Shown here: positions 8,288 to 17,365 of the stretch, piece by piece
Layout: each line of letters begins with the position of its first letter
How positions within the stretch are numbered: the first letter of the stretch is position 1
Assembly (NCBI RefSeq): GCF_006364615.1
Contig: NZ_CP040986.1
Location: forward strand, 1,054,001 to 1,118,000
Length of the DNA stretch: 64,000 nt
Direction of reading: 5' to 3'
DNA from: Candidatus Methylopumilus rimovensis
GTDB taxonomy: Bacteria; Pseudomonadota; Gammaproteobacteria; Burkholderiales; Methylophilaceae
Notes under the pieces: generated by a model
The model's input: the letters and a program-made list of their open reading frames with translations, nothing else
The model's database searches: none
Told to the model about the DNA's origin: nothing
Position numbers and translations under genes: made by a program

Positions 8288-8779
8288 TTATTTAATTGCA
8301 GCTGCAAGTCTTCCTGCTAAATTACCTGCAACTACGCCCAAGATACTTGAAACTAAAACAATAGCTACTGGATTAGATAAATCCATTGCAGCGATGCTAG
8401 CTGCATTTGGTGATAGCGTAAAAGCTGACGCAAAACCTAAAACATTTATTCCGACATTTGAGACTTGACTTGCTCTTCCTGAGACTAATACAAGAATAGC
8501 AGCAGCTAAACCAACACCTACTTCATCACTTGCACCAATCACTGGCAAATCAAATCCTCCAATAACTACTGCTACGGAAGCAATGATTGCACCAAAAGTC
8601 ATACCGATAACTGTTTTTTGCATTGCATCTGACTTACCAGCAAGGCCTGAACAAGCCCATGCTATAAATCCCACTGGAATGCTAGTTGCAACAATACTAC
8701 CAAGATAGTCGCCACTGAGAGCATTCCATACGGCTGCTAAAATACCAACACTAATTGCTACTGCTAATGATTTCGACAT
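8288..8779 (-). CDS. DUF1097-like inner membrane protein
   Basis: The 163-residue protein is almost entirely hydrophobic, with about five predicted helices and many Gly, Ala and Ser residues. The N-terminal ISVGILAAVW segment and the following GFIAWACSGLAGK region resemble DUF1097 proteins such as E. coli YcdZ. The family has no established function; a channel or transporter role is speculation. A strong TAGGAG site lies 6 bases before the ATG. The gene is monocistronic, bounded by a terminator and by a 227-base upstream region that can fold in the RNA (see separate entry). Confidence 0.65.
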   Translation of the reverse strand: MSKSLAVAISVGILAAVWNALSGDYLGSIVATSIPVGFIAWACSGLAGKSDAMQKTVIGMTFGAIIASVAVVIGGFDLPVIGASDEVGVGLAAAILVLVSGRASQVSNVGINVLGFASAFTLSPNAASIAAMDLSNPVAIVLVSSILGVVAGNLAGRLAAAIK

Positions 8780-8834
8780 AATATCTCCTAAGTTAGTTGA
8801 CTTTATATATACATCAAAGAGCTATAGTACTTGA

Positions 8835-8890
8835 GCACTTAGTTATCAATTGGCCCTAGTCTTCCAGGTCATCGATCGCTAACTACTTGC
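8835..8890 (-). promoter_or_regulatory. Candidate structured 5' leader of the DUF1097-like gene
   Basis: Read on the minus strand, this stretch can form a long hairpin. GCA (8890-8888) pairs with TGC (8837-8835), two opposed A/G positions give a tandem purine mismatch, and TAGTTA pairs with TAACTA. CGAT then pairs with ATTG, and a terminal CCTGG, loop AAGA, CTAGG hairpin closes it at 8868-8855. The element ends 55 bases before the start codon and is more GC-rich than its surroundings. A nine-codon frame (MTWKTRAN, 8872-8846) lies inside it. It matches no riboswitch class I know by sight. Confidence 0.4.
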
Positions 8891-9006
8891 CGAATATTAA
8901 CCCTTTTTTTTAATAAATACACCCCTTAATTGTAATTATTTTGTAATAAATACCTAACAAAAATAACTCAATTAAATCATGTACTTAAAAAAAATTAATA
9001 TGATAA
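8891..9006. other. AT-rich spacer between proS and the DUF1097-like leader
   Basis: This stretch is extremely AT-rich with homopolymer runs. A promoter for the DUF1097-like gene must lie here, but several weak -10-like words compete and none can be singled out. No gene is visible. Confidence 0.4.
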
Positions 9007-10731
9007 TCAGGAAAATAATAAAGATTTAATTTCTGTAGCTATTTGATTTTCATCAATTAACTTAGATTCTTGATCCAATCGACCTTGGAACTCAACTTTA
9101 CCCTCTTTTAAATTGCGATCTCCAATGACGATTCTATAAGGAATACCTATTAACTCCATCTCAGCAAACATAATACCTGGACGCTCACCCCGATCATCAA
9201 GCAAGACATCGACACCCATTGCTTTAAGCGCATCATAAATTTTATGTGCCGCAGCTTTAACCTCAGCACTTTTGTCATAACCTATGGGTGCAATCGCCAC
9301 TTCAAAAGGCGCAATGTTAATCGGAAAAATAATACCTTTATCATCGTGCGACTGCTCAATAGCGGCTGCTACAATGCGCGACACACCGATGCCATAACAT
9401 CCCATTTCTAGAATTTGACTCTGACCATTTTCATCTAAGTATTCTGCTTTCATTGCCTTAGAGTACTTATTGCCCAATTGGAAAATATGACCCACTTCAA
9501 TGCCCCTACATATCTGAAGAATGCCTTGCTTGTCTGGACTCATGTCACCCTCGACCACTTTTCTTAAATCTGCAAAAAGTATCGGTTCTGGGAGGTCACG
9601 CACAAAATTCACACCTTTTAAGTGAAGTTTGGGTTCATTTGCACCACAAATAAAATCAGACAGAATGCTGACGGGCTTATCTGCAAGAATTTTTATGGAA
9701 GATTTAACTCCGACGGGCCCAATAAATCCTGGGGGGCATTTTAGATGCTCTTTTACTTCTTCGTCCGTTGCAAAACGGAAATTCTCAAAGCCTTGTAACT
9801 TGGATAATTTCACTTCGTTAAGCTCATGGTCCCCTCGAAGAAGGACTAAGAAAAATTCATTTGCTTCATTGGTTTGATTGATAAGGGCTATAGTTTTAAC
9901 TGTCTTTTGAATGCGGGCGCCAATCAAATTAGCCACATCTTCACAAGTCGTCTGTTTTGGTGTGTCAAATTTAACCATCAGCTCTTTTGGATCTAGTCTT
10001 TTGTCATCCTGAAGAATCGCTTCTGCTAATTCAATATTAGCAGCGTAGTCAGACACTGAGCTATATGCAATCGCATCCTCGCCAGAATCAGCTAAAACAT
10101 GAAACTCATGCGACCCATCCCCTCCGATAGCCCCGGTATCTGCTTTCACTGCCCTAAACTGAAGACCTATCTTATTAAAAATATTGGTATAGGCCTGATA
10201 CATTTTTTCATATGTTTCTTGTAATGAAGCTCTTGATGCATGGAAAGAATAAGCATCCTTCATTAAGAACTCGCGAGCACGCATCACACCAAAACGAGGT
10301 CTAATCTCATCCCTAAATTTCATCTGTATCTGATAAAAGTTAATGGGTAACTGCTTGTAACTATTAATTTCTTTCCTTGCAATATCCGTGATGACTTCTT
10401 CGTGCGTCGGACCAAAACAGAAATTTCGATCATGGCGATCTTTGATCTTTAACATCTGTGGTCCGAAGAGAGCCCATCGACCGGTCTCTTCCCATAGCTC
10501 AGCTGGTTGTATAGCTGGCATTAATAACTCTACCGCGCCAGCTTGATTCATTTCATTTCTCACAATCGCTTCAATTTTTCTTAAAACTTTTAAGCCAAGC
10601 GGCATCCAAGAATAAAGGCCTGAACCTAGGCGCTTAATAAAGCCTGCGCGAATCATAAGCTTATGACTAATAAGCTCTGCTTCTGAAGGCGCCTCCTTCA
10701 AGGTTGAGATGTAAAATTTTGATGCGAGCAT
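9007..10731 (-). CDS. proS: Proline-tRNA ligase
   Basis: The 574-residue class II synthetase charges tRNA-Pro. The order is catalytic motifs 1 and 2 (GLYSWMPLG; the [25 protein letters not shown] region at about 140-160), a long central editing (INS) domain (about 225-380), motif 3 ([10 protein letters not shown] at about 440) and a C-terminal anticodon-binding domain. This is the long bacterial type with editing of mischarged alanine. It follows holD after 17 bases in the tsaB-rimI-holD-proS direction and could share their transcript. Confidence 0.97.
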   Translation of the reverse strand: MLASKFYISTLKEAPSEAELISHKLMIRAGFIKRLGSGLYSWMPLGLKVLRKIEAIVRNEMNQAGAVELLMPAIQPAELWEETGRWALFGPQMLKIKDRHDRNFCFGPTHEEVITDIARKEINSYKQLPINFYQIQMKFRDEIRPRFGVMRAREFLMKDAYSFHASRASLQETYEKMYQAYTNIFNKIGLQFRAVKADTGAIGGDGSHEFHVLADSGEDAIAYSSVSDYAANIELAEAILQDDKRLDPKELMVKFDTPKQTTCEDVANLIGARIQKTVKTIALINQTNEANEFFLVLLRGDHELNEVKLSKLQGFENFRFATDEEVKEHLKCPPGFIGPVGVKSSIKILADKPVSILSDFICGANEPKLHLKGVNFVRDLPEPILFADLRKVVEGDMSPDKQGILQICRGIEVGHIFQLGNKYSKAMKAEYLDENGQSQILEMGCYGIGVSRIVAAAIEQSHDDKGIIFPINIAPFEVAIAPIGYDKSAEVKAAAHKIYDALKAMGVDVLLDDRGERPGIMFAEMELIGIPYRIVIGDRNLKEGKVEFQGRLDQESKLIDENQIATEIKSLLFS

Positions 10732-10748
10732 TTATATTCTTTCTTAAT

Positions 10749-11264
10749 TTAAAAAGCTTTCATTAAATCTAAAATGTTTTCCCAAACTAATTTCTTATCT
10801 TTTGGGTTTTTAAGCAAATGATTTATATTAAGCATATGCTTAATGTTCATAGAGACATTATTCATCAAATCAATTGTTTTGTATTCCTCAAAAAACTGAT
10901 TATCGAATCCAAAAGCTAATACATGCATTGGGGTAGTATTTAAAAATAAGCCACCAATCTGATCTTTGGTAAGCTTTAATAAATGATTTTTCTGGAATGT
11001 ATGTTCGCCTATCGACGTTGAAATAAATTTTGCAATGTTTAAAAATAATTCTTGGGCAGCCTCTTCAGTTCCTAGCAAAAATTTTCGGCTCAAAAGTAAT
11101 AAAGATCCTTCTGCATAATCTATTTTGAATCCAAAAAATAAATCAACCTCTATAGAATTTGTATCTTGCTTTGGAAAAAGCTCATTGTTAGGCCTGTCTT
11201 TTAATTTCCAAAGAGGAAATAATTCAAGCTCTTTTAAGATTCTTTTTTTGTAATCAGCGTCCAT
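10749..11264 (-). CDS. holD: Probable DNA polymerase III psi subunit (divergent HolD)
   Basis: The 171-residue product resembles E. coli HolD in segment order. An N-terminal peptide (RILKELELFPLWKLKDRP) matches the chi-to-DnaX linking peptide of psi. LLKLTKDQIGGL aligns with LTPEKIAML, and NPKDKKLVWENIL aligns with the NPTARAALWQQI C-terminal helix. The gene directly follows rimI, as holD and rimI are neighbours in E. coli. Psi tethers chi to the clamp loader. It is about 35 residues longer than E. coli psi. The ATG at 11264 shares one base with the rimI stop codon; a TTG one codon earlier is less likely. The call is based on a by-eye comparison. Confidence 0.65.
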   Translation of the reverse strand: MDADYKKRILKELELFPLWKLKDRPNNELFPKQDTNSIEVDLFFGFKIDYAEGSLLLLSRKFLLGTEEAAQELFLNIAKFISTSIGEHTFQKNHLLKLTKDQIGGLFLNTTPMHVLAFGFDNQFFEEYKTIDLMNNVSMNIKHMLNINHLLKNPKDKKLVWENILDLMKAF

Positions 11265-11701
11265 CAAATCACAAGCCCCATTAATAGAGCGTCTTCCCGC
11301 CCCTCTTTAGCACGATAATAATCTTTTCTAATACTCATTTCATTAAATCCATGTTTGTCATACAAATGAATAGCGGTTTGATTAGAGGCTCTAACTTCAA
11401 GATAAATTGTTTTTGCGTGAGCTAAATTTGCCTGATGTATGACTTCCTTAAGCAAATGGGATCCATAGCCTTTTTTTTGCATACTTTTTTTTATACTTAT
11501 ATTAAGAAGATGGCATTCATCTAACACAAACATCATGACGGTGTAACCGATAATTTCTTCATTAAGCTTCATCATTAAACATGTGTGATTTGATTTTATC
11601 GAATCTAAAAAGTTACCTTGTGTCCAAGGATAAGCGTGAACTTCATTTTCAATCAATCCGATCGCGCTTAAATCATTCTCTTTAAATTCAATAAATTGCA
11701 T
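11264..11701 (-). CDS. rimI: Ribosomal protein alanine N-acetyltransferase (GNAT)
   Basis: The 145-residue GNAT-fold acetyltransferase is expected to acetylate the N-terminal alanine of ribosomal protein S18. The acetyl-CoA-binding motif QKKGYGSHLLKEV lies at about residues 76-88, and the YLEVRASNQTAIHLYDKHGF segment region is typical of RimI. It overlaps the end of tsaB by 14 bases and the start of holD by one base, so tsaB, rimI and holD are almost certainly co-transcribed and coupled. Confidence 0.9.
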   Translation of the reverse strand: MQFIEFKENDLSAIGLIENEVHAYPWTQGNFLDSIKSNHTCLMMKLNEEIIGYTVMMFVLDECHLLNISIKKSMQKKGYGSHLLKEVIHQANLAHAKTIYLEVRASNQTAIHLYDKHGFNEMSIRKDYYRAKEGREDALLMGLVI

Positions 11702-12377
11702 TCAATGCTTTTCGCTCTTCGGTAGTAAACGCCACTTTATTTCTTAAGTAAACAGGCTCAGCATGAATCAACTCAAATACTTTATTTTTAATAAAAGGTA
11801 TTGCCAATCTTGAAATAGATTCGACCACCTCATAGGGCCCGTCTACGAGATCATTTATTTGTTGGTCAAAATGATCTTTCATTTCTTTCTTGTATGTTTC
11901 GATTGCATTACCAATCAAAGTCCAGCCGGATTCTTTAAGTTGAGGTAATTCATCTGGCTTATAAACCCCTTCAATGATTGGCTTTGAAAATATTTTGCTC
12001 TCCTTTGTATAAGCACTTAAATATATTTCACCCATTCTGGCATCAATGGCACTTATTACTTTATTTTTACCCGAACTCTCGGCGAGCGCTAAAAGATTGT
12101 TCACGCCAATAACTGGAATTGAAGCGCCATAACCTAGTCCGTATGCGATACCACACGCGATTCTTATGCCTGTAAATGATCCTGGCCCTCTACCAAATGC
12201 AATAGCATCAAGGTCTTTTGTCGTTAATTGATGTCCTTCTAATAATTTTTTTATTTCAGGTAAGACTATTTCTGAATGAGTCTGTCCAGCATTGATATTG
12301 ATCGAATAGAAGTCTTCATCAATCTTTAAACCTAAAGACATATATTCAGAAGAGGTATCTAAGGACAAAATTTTCAT
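11688..12377 (-). CDS. tsaB: tRNA threonylcarbamoyladenosine biosynthesis protein TsaB
   Basis: The 229-residue protein has the ASKHA fold and is the partner of TsaD and TsaE in forming t6A37 in ANN-decoding tRNAs. The N-terminus ILSLDTSSEYMSLGL and the GQTHSEIVLPEI and GRGPGSFTGIRI segments are family signatures. The length is normal. It starts 3 bases after the end of the dinG-type helicase gene on the same strand and overlaps rimI, placing it in a helicase-tsaB-rimI-holD-proS cluster. Confidence 0.94.
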   Translation of the reverse strand: MKILSLDTSSEYMSLGLKIDEDFYSININAGQTHSEIVLPEIKKLLEGHQLTTKDLDAIAFGRGPGSFTGIRIACGIAYGLGYGASIPVIGVNNLLALAESSGKNKVISAIDARMGEIYLSAYTKESKIFSKPIIEGVYKPDELPQLKESGWTLIGNAIETYKKEMKDHFDQQINDLVDGPYEVVESISRLAIPFIKNKVFELIHAEPVYLRNKVAFTTEERKALNAIY

Positions 12378-12380
12378 AAA

Positions 12381-14318
12381 TTAAATTTTTTCTAGAAATT
12401 GGATGACTTCTAGATCATCTCGCGTTCGAGCGAAAGGGGGCAAACTCTGCCACATTTTTTTTCCATAAGCTTTATCAATAATTCTTGTATCGCATATCAC
12501 AAGAGCTCCTTTATCACACTCGTCACGTATTAATCGACCAGCGCCCTGTTTTAAAGTAATGACTGCATTAGGTAATTGATATTCCATAAAAGCATTCTTG
12601 CCACTTTGATTAATTTTATCAATTCTTGCAGCCAAGACAGGGTCCTCTGGGGAAAAAAATGGTAATTTATCTATTACCACCAATGACAAAGCGTCACCCT
12701 TCACATCTACACCCTCCCAAAAACTTAACGAGCCGATAAGAATAGCGTGACCGTGTTCTCTAAATTTATTTAAAAGATGATTTCTTGAACCATCGCCTTG
12801 AAGATAGATTGGATAATCTAATTGATCTGTTTCAATCTTATCTTGAAGGAGTGTAAATATTTCTCGCATAGATTTTAATGTCGTACATAAAATAAATGCT
12901 CTGCCTTTGCTTGCTTTAATAAAAGGATAGATCTGATTCACAACCGCAAAGTTGAAATTCTCATGATTGGCATCCGGCATTGTTTTGGGAACGAAGAGTA
13001 AAGCTTTTTCAGCGTAATTAAATGGGCTCTCTTTAGAAACCGAATCTGCATCTATCAGGCCGAGTTGGTTTTTGAAATGATCAAAATTATTTTTTACAGC
13101 GAGTGTTGCTGATGTAAAGACCCATGAAGTTGATTCATTATTAATATGTCTTGCAAACATATCAGCAATAGATAACGGCGTATTGTTCAACTGCAGGGAC
13201 TGCGAATAAATTTCGATCCATTTAATTGAATTGTTATCTTTATCCTCAAGCCAATCATCAAAACTCTTAAGTATTTCATTCGCGCTATCAAAATACTTTT
13301 CAATCTCCGAATCCCGGTCTTTATGAAGAGTTAATAATTCAATTATTTTTTTGAGTTTTTCAACCAGATTTAGATAGCTGGATTCGAATTGACTAAAAGA
13401 GGAAATCTTTTGATAGGGATATCGATTAGATTCTCTTGGAAATACAAGTCTAAAATTTTTATTTGCTTTTTCTAAGTCATTTAAAATAGGTTCAAAATCT
13501 GAAACATCTTTCATATGTTTTAAATAAATCTGAAAACCATCTTGAACTATCTCGCTAATCTTACTTGTTGAAATATTTTTCCCAAAAAAAATAGAAGCAA
13601 TATCAGGTATCTGATGTGCTTCATCAAAAATAACTGTTGTGGCTTTTGGAAGAAGTTCAGATATACCTTCCTCCTTCATATTAAGATCGGCAAAGAATAA
13701 ATGGTGATTGACAATGGTAACATCCGCAGCCAATGCTTTTTTTCGAGCGCTCATGACAAAACACTCTTTATAAAAACTACACTCCTGACCCAAACAATTT
13801 TCTTTAGTAGAGGTTACTTGCGGCCATATAGATGAGCTTTCTGGAATAGTATCTAATTCAGCTCTGTCACCATCAATACTATGCTTTGCATGTTGGTTTA
13901 CGAGATGTAAATGGGTGACATCTTCTTTGGTCATAAAAGCACCTTCAATCATGGCGTTTTCTAATCGCAAATGGCATAAATAATTTGATCTACCTTTGAG
14001 CATAGCTAAACTCACTGGGACCTTTAATGCGTCCCTAATCATAGGAATATCTTTAGTAAATAATTGATCCTGTAAATTTTTAGTTGCTGTAGAAATAATA
14101 ATTTTGCCGCCAGAAAGAAATGCCGGGACAAGATACGCAAAAGTTTTACCAATGCCTGTTCCCGCTTCGACAATTAATTTTTTTTTATGTGTAATCGCTT
14201 TGTCAATTAAGATCGAGATATCGATCTGCTCTTGTCTCACTCGATAGCCATCAATGTTATGAGAAAGATCGCCTTTTTCGCTAAAAAATTCTTTGATAAA
14301 TATTTCATTCATAATCAT
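12381..14318 (-). CDS. ATP-dependent DNA helicase of the DinG/YoaA family
   Basis: The 645-residue XPD-like superfamily 2 helicase has Walker A GTGIGKT at residues 53-59 and a DEAH box at 232-235. Cysteines C115, C175, C180 and C186 are placed to bind the 4Fe-4S cluster. The C-terminal half holds motif IV-VI elements, including GSLSFWEGVDVKG and QGAGRLIRDE. The size and the cluster suggest the YoaA/DinG type that unwinds damaged replication forks or R-loops. YoaA partners with the polymerase chi subunit, which is intriguing given the nearby holD. A second ATG two codons in (14312) is an alternative start. Confidence 0.9.
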   Translation of the reverse strand: MIMNEIFIKEFFSEKGDLSHNIDGYRVRQEQIDISILIDKAITHKKKLIVEAGTGIGKTFAYLVPAFLSGGKIIISTATKNLQDQLFTKDIPMIRDALKVPVSLAMLKGRSNYLCHLRLENAMIEGAFMTKEDVTHLHLVNQHAKHSIDGDRAELDTIPESSSIWPQVTSTKENCLGQECSFYKECFVMSARKKALAADVTIVNHHLFFADLNMKEEGISELLPKATTVIFDEAHQIPDIASIFFGKNISTSKISEIVQDGFQIYLKHMKDVSDFEPILNDLEKANKNFRLVFPRESNRYPYQKISSFSQFESSYLNLVEKLKKIIELLTLHKDRDSEIEKYFDSANEILKSFDDWLEDKDNNSIKWIEIYSQSLQLNNTPLSIADMFARHINNESTSWVFTSATLAVKNNFDHFKNQLGLIDADSVSKESPFNYAEKALLFVPKTMPDANHENFNFAVVNQIYPFIKASKGRAFILCTTLKSMREIFTLLQDKIETDQLDYPIYLQGDGSRNHLLNKFREHGHAILIGSLSFWEGVDVKGDALSLVVIDKLPFFSPEDPVLAARIDKINQSGKNAFMEYQLPNAVITLKQGAGRLIRDECDKGALVICDTRIIDKAYGKKMWQSLPPFARTRDDLEVIQFLEKI

Positions 14319-14402
14319 ATGATTATCTCATGCAGATGAAACTCCGATTTCACAAACCCTCTATAAATGATAAAATCTCAGAAATTTACTCATTTTCAAA
14401 CT

Positions 14403-14933
14403 ATGAATTTCAAAGCTTTACTCATCTTTGTAGCGATCGCATTTTCTAGCCCGTCTTGGGCGGAAACTGATTCATTGAATTTAGATGCTTCAGACACAGC
14501 TTCACAATTGGAAGTATCGCCGTCAGCTGATCAGCAATGGAAAAGCGATATTGCCCTCATTATTGATAAAGCTTATGAGCTCACTGGTATTAAATATAAA
14601 TTAGGGGGCTCAAGGCCAGAAACCGGTTTTGATTGCAGTCAATTTGTAAAATATGTCTTTGAGCAGGCTTTAAATCTTAGCCTTCCTCCAAGCGCCAGAT
14701 CCCTCAGTAAGATGGGTGAAACAATTAAATTTGAAGACTTGCAACCAGGTGATCTTGTATTCTTTAATACACGAAAATCTAGGTTCTCTCATGTCGGTAT
14801 CTATGTAGGAAATAATGAATTTATTCATGCGCCACGAACAGGCAAAACTATTCGTGTTGAAAGCCTTACAAAAAACTACTGGCTTAAAAGATTTAATGGC
14901 GCAACAAGAGTTGACCCAGAAGAAACGCTTTAA
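14403..14933 (+). CDS. NlpC/P60 family peptidoglycan endopeptidase
   Basis: From the ATG at 14403 the protein is 176 residues with a signal peptide ending SPSWA at about residue 20. The C40 peptidase domain has its catalytic cysteine at C78 (FDCSQF) and histidines at H130 (SHVGIYVG) and H142 (IHAP). Such periplasmic enzymes cut stem peptides of peptidoglycan. A linker of low complexity (about 21-45) joins signal and domain. An in-frame ATG 12 codons upstream would spoil the signal peptide. The gene is divergent from the helicase and its stop shares bases with the convergent SelW-like gene. Confidence 0.92.
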   Translation: MNFKALLIFVAIAFSSPSWAETDSLNLDASDTASQLEVSPSADQQWKSDIALIIDKAYELTGIKYKLGGSRPETGFDCSQFVKYVFEQALNLSLPPSARSLSKMGETIKFEDLQPGDLVFFNTRKSRFSHVGIYVGNNEFIHAPRTGKTIRVESLTKNYWLKRFNGATRVDPEETL

Positions 14934-15217
14934 AGCTCGCTATGTCCGAGATTTTTCTTTGGGTTAATGTTGTCCCTTATCAACTTTTTAATATCCTTGA
15001 TATCAAGAAATCCTCCAAAATCTGATCTGGAATAGATCTTTTCTTTATCTAAGAAAATGTCAAAAATACCGCCCGATTTAGGGGTTAAGGTAACAGATAA
15101 AATTTCATCCTGAAAAGTCGTCAGTATTTCCTGCATCATCCATGAAGCTCGGGGAAGCCAGCCACATTGCGTACAAAATTGAATTTCGATTTGATGTGTT
15201 TTAGATTTAGTTCCCAT
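14930..15217 (-). CDS. SelT/SelW/SelH (Rdx) family protein
   Basis: The 95-residue protein begins with a beta strand followed by a CTQC redox motif (C15 and C18). Selenoproteins of this family have selenocysteine at the second position, whereas here a cysteine codon is used. The segments LTPKSGGIFDIFLDKEKIYS and DFGGFLDIKDIKKLI are typical of the thioredoxin-like Rdx fold. Its role is likely thiol redox chemistry in the cytoplasm, but no substrate is known. Its stop codon overlaps that of the NlpC/P60 gene by convergent TTAA. Confidence 0.85.
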   Translation of the reverse strand: MGTKSKTHQIEIQFCTQCGWLPRASWMMQEILTTFQDEILSVTLTPKSGGIFDIFLDKEKIYSRSDFGGFLDIKDIKKLIRDNINPKKNLGHSEL

Positions 15218-15335
15218 AGTTCAAAGTTATTCTTAAAATATATTTATTAAAGGCTATTGATATAAGCCAAACAAAAAGACAGAATGCTTTATTATTAATT
15301 AATTAATGCTTAATAGCTTATTACGAAAGTCATTC

Positions 15336-16745
15336 ATGCGCTCAAAATTCGAAAAATTTACCCTCATAGCCTGTGGCGCTATGATCGGTGTTCTGATCAG
15401 TTTGAATTTACCCGTCTTTGCGGATAAAGCTGAAAAAAACAATCTCCCCATTGATGAACTTAGAACTTTTGCCGAAGTTTTTGGCAAGATTAAATCTGAT
15501 TACGTAGAGCCAGTAGAAGACAAAAAGCTTATCAACGAAGCACTTAATGGCATGCTTACCGGCCTTGATCCTCATTCTTCTTTTTTAAATACCGAAGACT
15601 TTAAAGATTTAAATCAAGCAACCCAAGGTGAGTTTGGTGGTCTTGGAATTGAAGTTGGTATGGAAGATGGTTTTGTAAAAGTTATCTCGCCTATCGAAGA
15701 TAGTCCAGCTTACAAAGCAGGATTAAAGAGTGGTGACCTCATTATGAAATTAGATGAAACGTCTACAAAAGGTTTAACACTGAATGACTCGGTTAAAAAA
15801 ATGCGTGGCAAACCAGGTAGTAGTATTGTTCTTACCGTATTAAGAAAAGGTGAAACCAAACCCTTAATTTTTAATTTAGTGCGCGCCGTCATCAAGTCAC
15901 AAAGCGTTAAGGGAAAGCTTGCTGAACCGAATTATGCATACGTTCGCGTCGCTCAATTCCAAGAGCATACAGGTGAAGATTTAGCGAAGCTCCTAAAAAA
16001 TCTTCGTCAACAAAATAAAGTTCCTTTAAAAGGTATATTGCTTGATCTTAGAAATAATCCAGGTGGTTTATTAAATGCTGCGGTTGGCGTCTCTGCTGCT
16101 TTCTTGCCTAAGGGTGATTTGGTTGTTTATACAGAAGGTCGTGCGCAAGATTCAAAAATGCATCTTACTGCAACCCCTGAGAATTATCTTAAAGGTAGCG
16201 GCAAAGATGATTACCTTAAAGACTTTCCGGAAGATATTAGATCAACGCCTATGGCAGTTTTAGTGAATAACGGATCTGCATCTGCATCTGAAATTGTGGC
16301 AGGCGCTCTCCAAGATCACAAGAGAGCCTTGATTGTCGGCATGCAAAGTTTTGGTAAAGGGTCTGTACAAAGTATTCTGCCTATGAATAACGGCACTGCA
16401 ATTAAGATGACAACAGCAAGATACTTCACCCCTAAAGGAAGATCAATTCAGGCTAAAGGTATTGTGCCTGACATCATCGTTGATGATGGAAGTGATCCTT
16501 CATTTATGACTAAAGAAGCGGATCTCACAAATCATCTTTCAAATCCAAAAGATGCTGATGCAAACGTCGCTCCCAAAGATAAAGATAGTAAGCCTATAAC
16601 TTCTCCAGTCAAAAAATCTGAAGAGGATAAAAAGAAGACCTCTGATGCTCCCTCAGGCCCTATTGAGCCAGGAAGTAAAGCGGATAAGCAATTCCAAGAA
16701 GCAATGAATATTCTCAAAGGCCTTCAGATTATTCAAAATAAATGA
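15336..16745 (+). CDS. ctpA: S41 family C-terminal processing peptidase
   Basis: From the ATG at 15336 the protein is 469 residues. A signal or anchor segment (about 8-30) is followed by the N-terminal cap, a PDZ domain (about 85-160, with LGIEVG and AGLKSGDLI) and the protease core. The catalytic serine is in NNGSASASE and the lysine in SFGKGSVQ. The last 70 residues are a charged, low-complexity tail rich in Lys, Asp and Ser. Enzymes of this family trim periplasmic proteins and peptidoglycan hydrolases. A further ATG ten codons upstream (15306) lacks a ribosome binding site. The stop overlaps the coq7 start as ATGA. Confidence 0.94.
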   Translation: MRSKFEKFTLIACGAMIGVLISLNLPVFADKAEKNNLPIDELRTFAEVFGKIKSDYVEPVEDKKLINEALNGMLTGLDPHSSFLNTEDFKDLNQATQGEFGGLGIEVGMEDGFVKVISPIEDSPAYKAGLKSGDLIMKLDETSTKGLTLNDSVKKMRGKPGSSIVLTVLRKGETKPLIFNLVRAVIKSQSVKGKLAEPNYAYVRVAQFQEHTGEDLAKLLKNLRQQNKVPLKGILLDLRNNPGGLLNAAVGVSAAFLPKGDLVVYTEGRAQDSKMHLTATPENYLKGSGKDDYLKDFPEDIRSTPMAVLVNNGSASASEIVAGALQDHKRALIVGMQSFGKGSVQSILPMNNGTAIKMTTARYFTPKGRSIQAKGIVPDIIVDDGSDPSFMTKEADLTNHLSNPKDADANVAPKDKDSKPITSPVKKSEEDKKKTSDAPSGPIEPGSKADKQFQEAMNILKGLQIIQNK

Positions 16746-17362
16746 TTGATGATCTTATCGTTGAGTTTGATAAGGGCCTGAAGGTTTTATTTACTAAACC
16801 TAAAGGCTCAAGACCGAGACCTGACCTTCACATTAAAGAAACTGAATTAACCCCGGACGAAAAAAAACGTACGATCGAATTGATGCGCGTTAATCATGCA
16901 GGTGAAGTTTGCGCTCAAGCTTTATATAGCGGACAACTTCTTTTCAATTCACATGGTGAAGGTGCCGAGTCTTTAAAGAAAGCATCCAAAGAAGAAATCG
17001 ATCACCTTGATTGGTGTAATTCTAGAATCCACGAATTAGGAGGCAAAACAAGCCTTCTCAATCCTTTATGGTATACAGGCTCTTTTTTAATAGGCTCTTT
17101 AGCAAGCGCCTTAGGTGAAAAATATAACTTAGGATTCTTAGCTGAAACAGAACGACAAGTAGCTCAACATTTAACAGGTCATTTAAAGAAAATTTCTAAA
17201 AAAGATCTTAAGACGAATAAAATACTAGAAGTTATGGCGGATGACGAAGAACAACATGCAATCAAGGCAAAAGAACTAGGTGGCGCTGAATTGCCCCGTC
17301 AGGTCAAAAAAGCTATGTCATTAACATCAAAAATGATGACAACACTTTCGGCAAAAATTTAA
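16742..17362 (+). CDS. coq7: 2-polyprenyl-3-methyl-6-methoxy-1,4-benzoquinol hydroxylase
   Basis: The 206-residue di-iron monooxygenase carries out the last hydroxylation of ubiquinone synthesis. Iron-binding carboxylate and histidine motifs are visible as NHAGEVCAQ, KEEIDHLDW and DDEEQHAIKA, with an additional central glutamate in LAETERQVAQH. The length matches the betaproteobacterial Coq7 form. It is translationally coupled to ctpA by an ATGA overlap and is followed after 3 bases by a DUF2322 gene, so these three genes form an operon. Confidence 0.95.
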   Translation: MIDDLIVEFDKGLKVLFTKPKGSRPRPDLHIKETELTPDEKKRTIELMRVNHAGEVCAQALYSGQLLFNSHGEGAESLKKASKEEIDHLDWCNSRIHELGGKTSLLNPLWYTGSFLIGSLASALGEKYNLGFLAETERQVAQHLTGHLKKISKKDLKTNKILEVMADDEEQHAIKAKELGGAELPRQVKKAMSLTSKMMTTLSAKI

Positions 17363-17365
17363 TCG

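Noticed and set aside
8846-8872. A nine-codon leader peptide gene inside the DUF1097-like leader
   Set aside because: It has no ribosome binding site and such short frames are common by chance. It is mentioned only as part of the leader observation.
14311-14326. A perfect 16-base palindrome ATAATCATATGATTAT over the start codon of the DinG-type helicase gene
   Set aside because: For AT-rich DNA one or two palindromes of this length are expected by chance in a window of this size. It does not match a LexA box.
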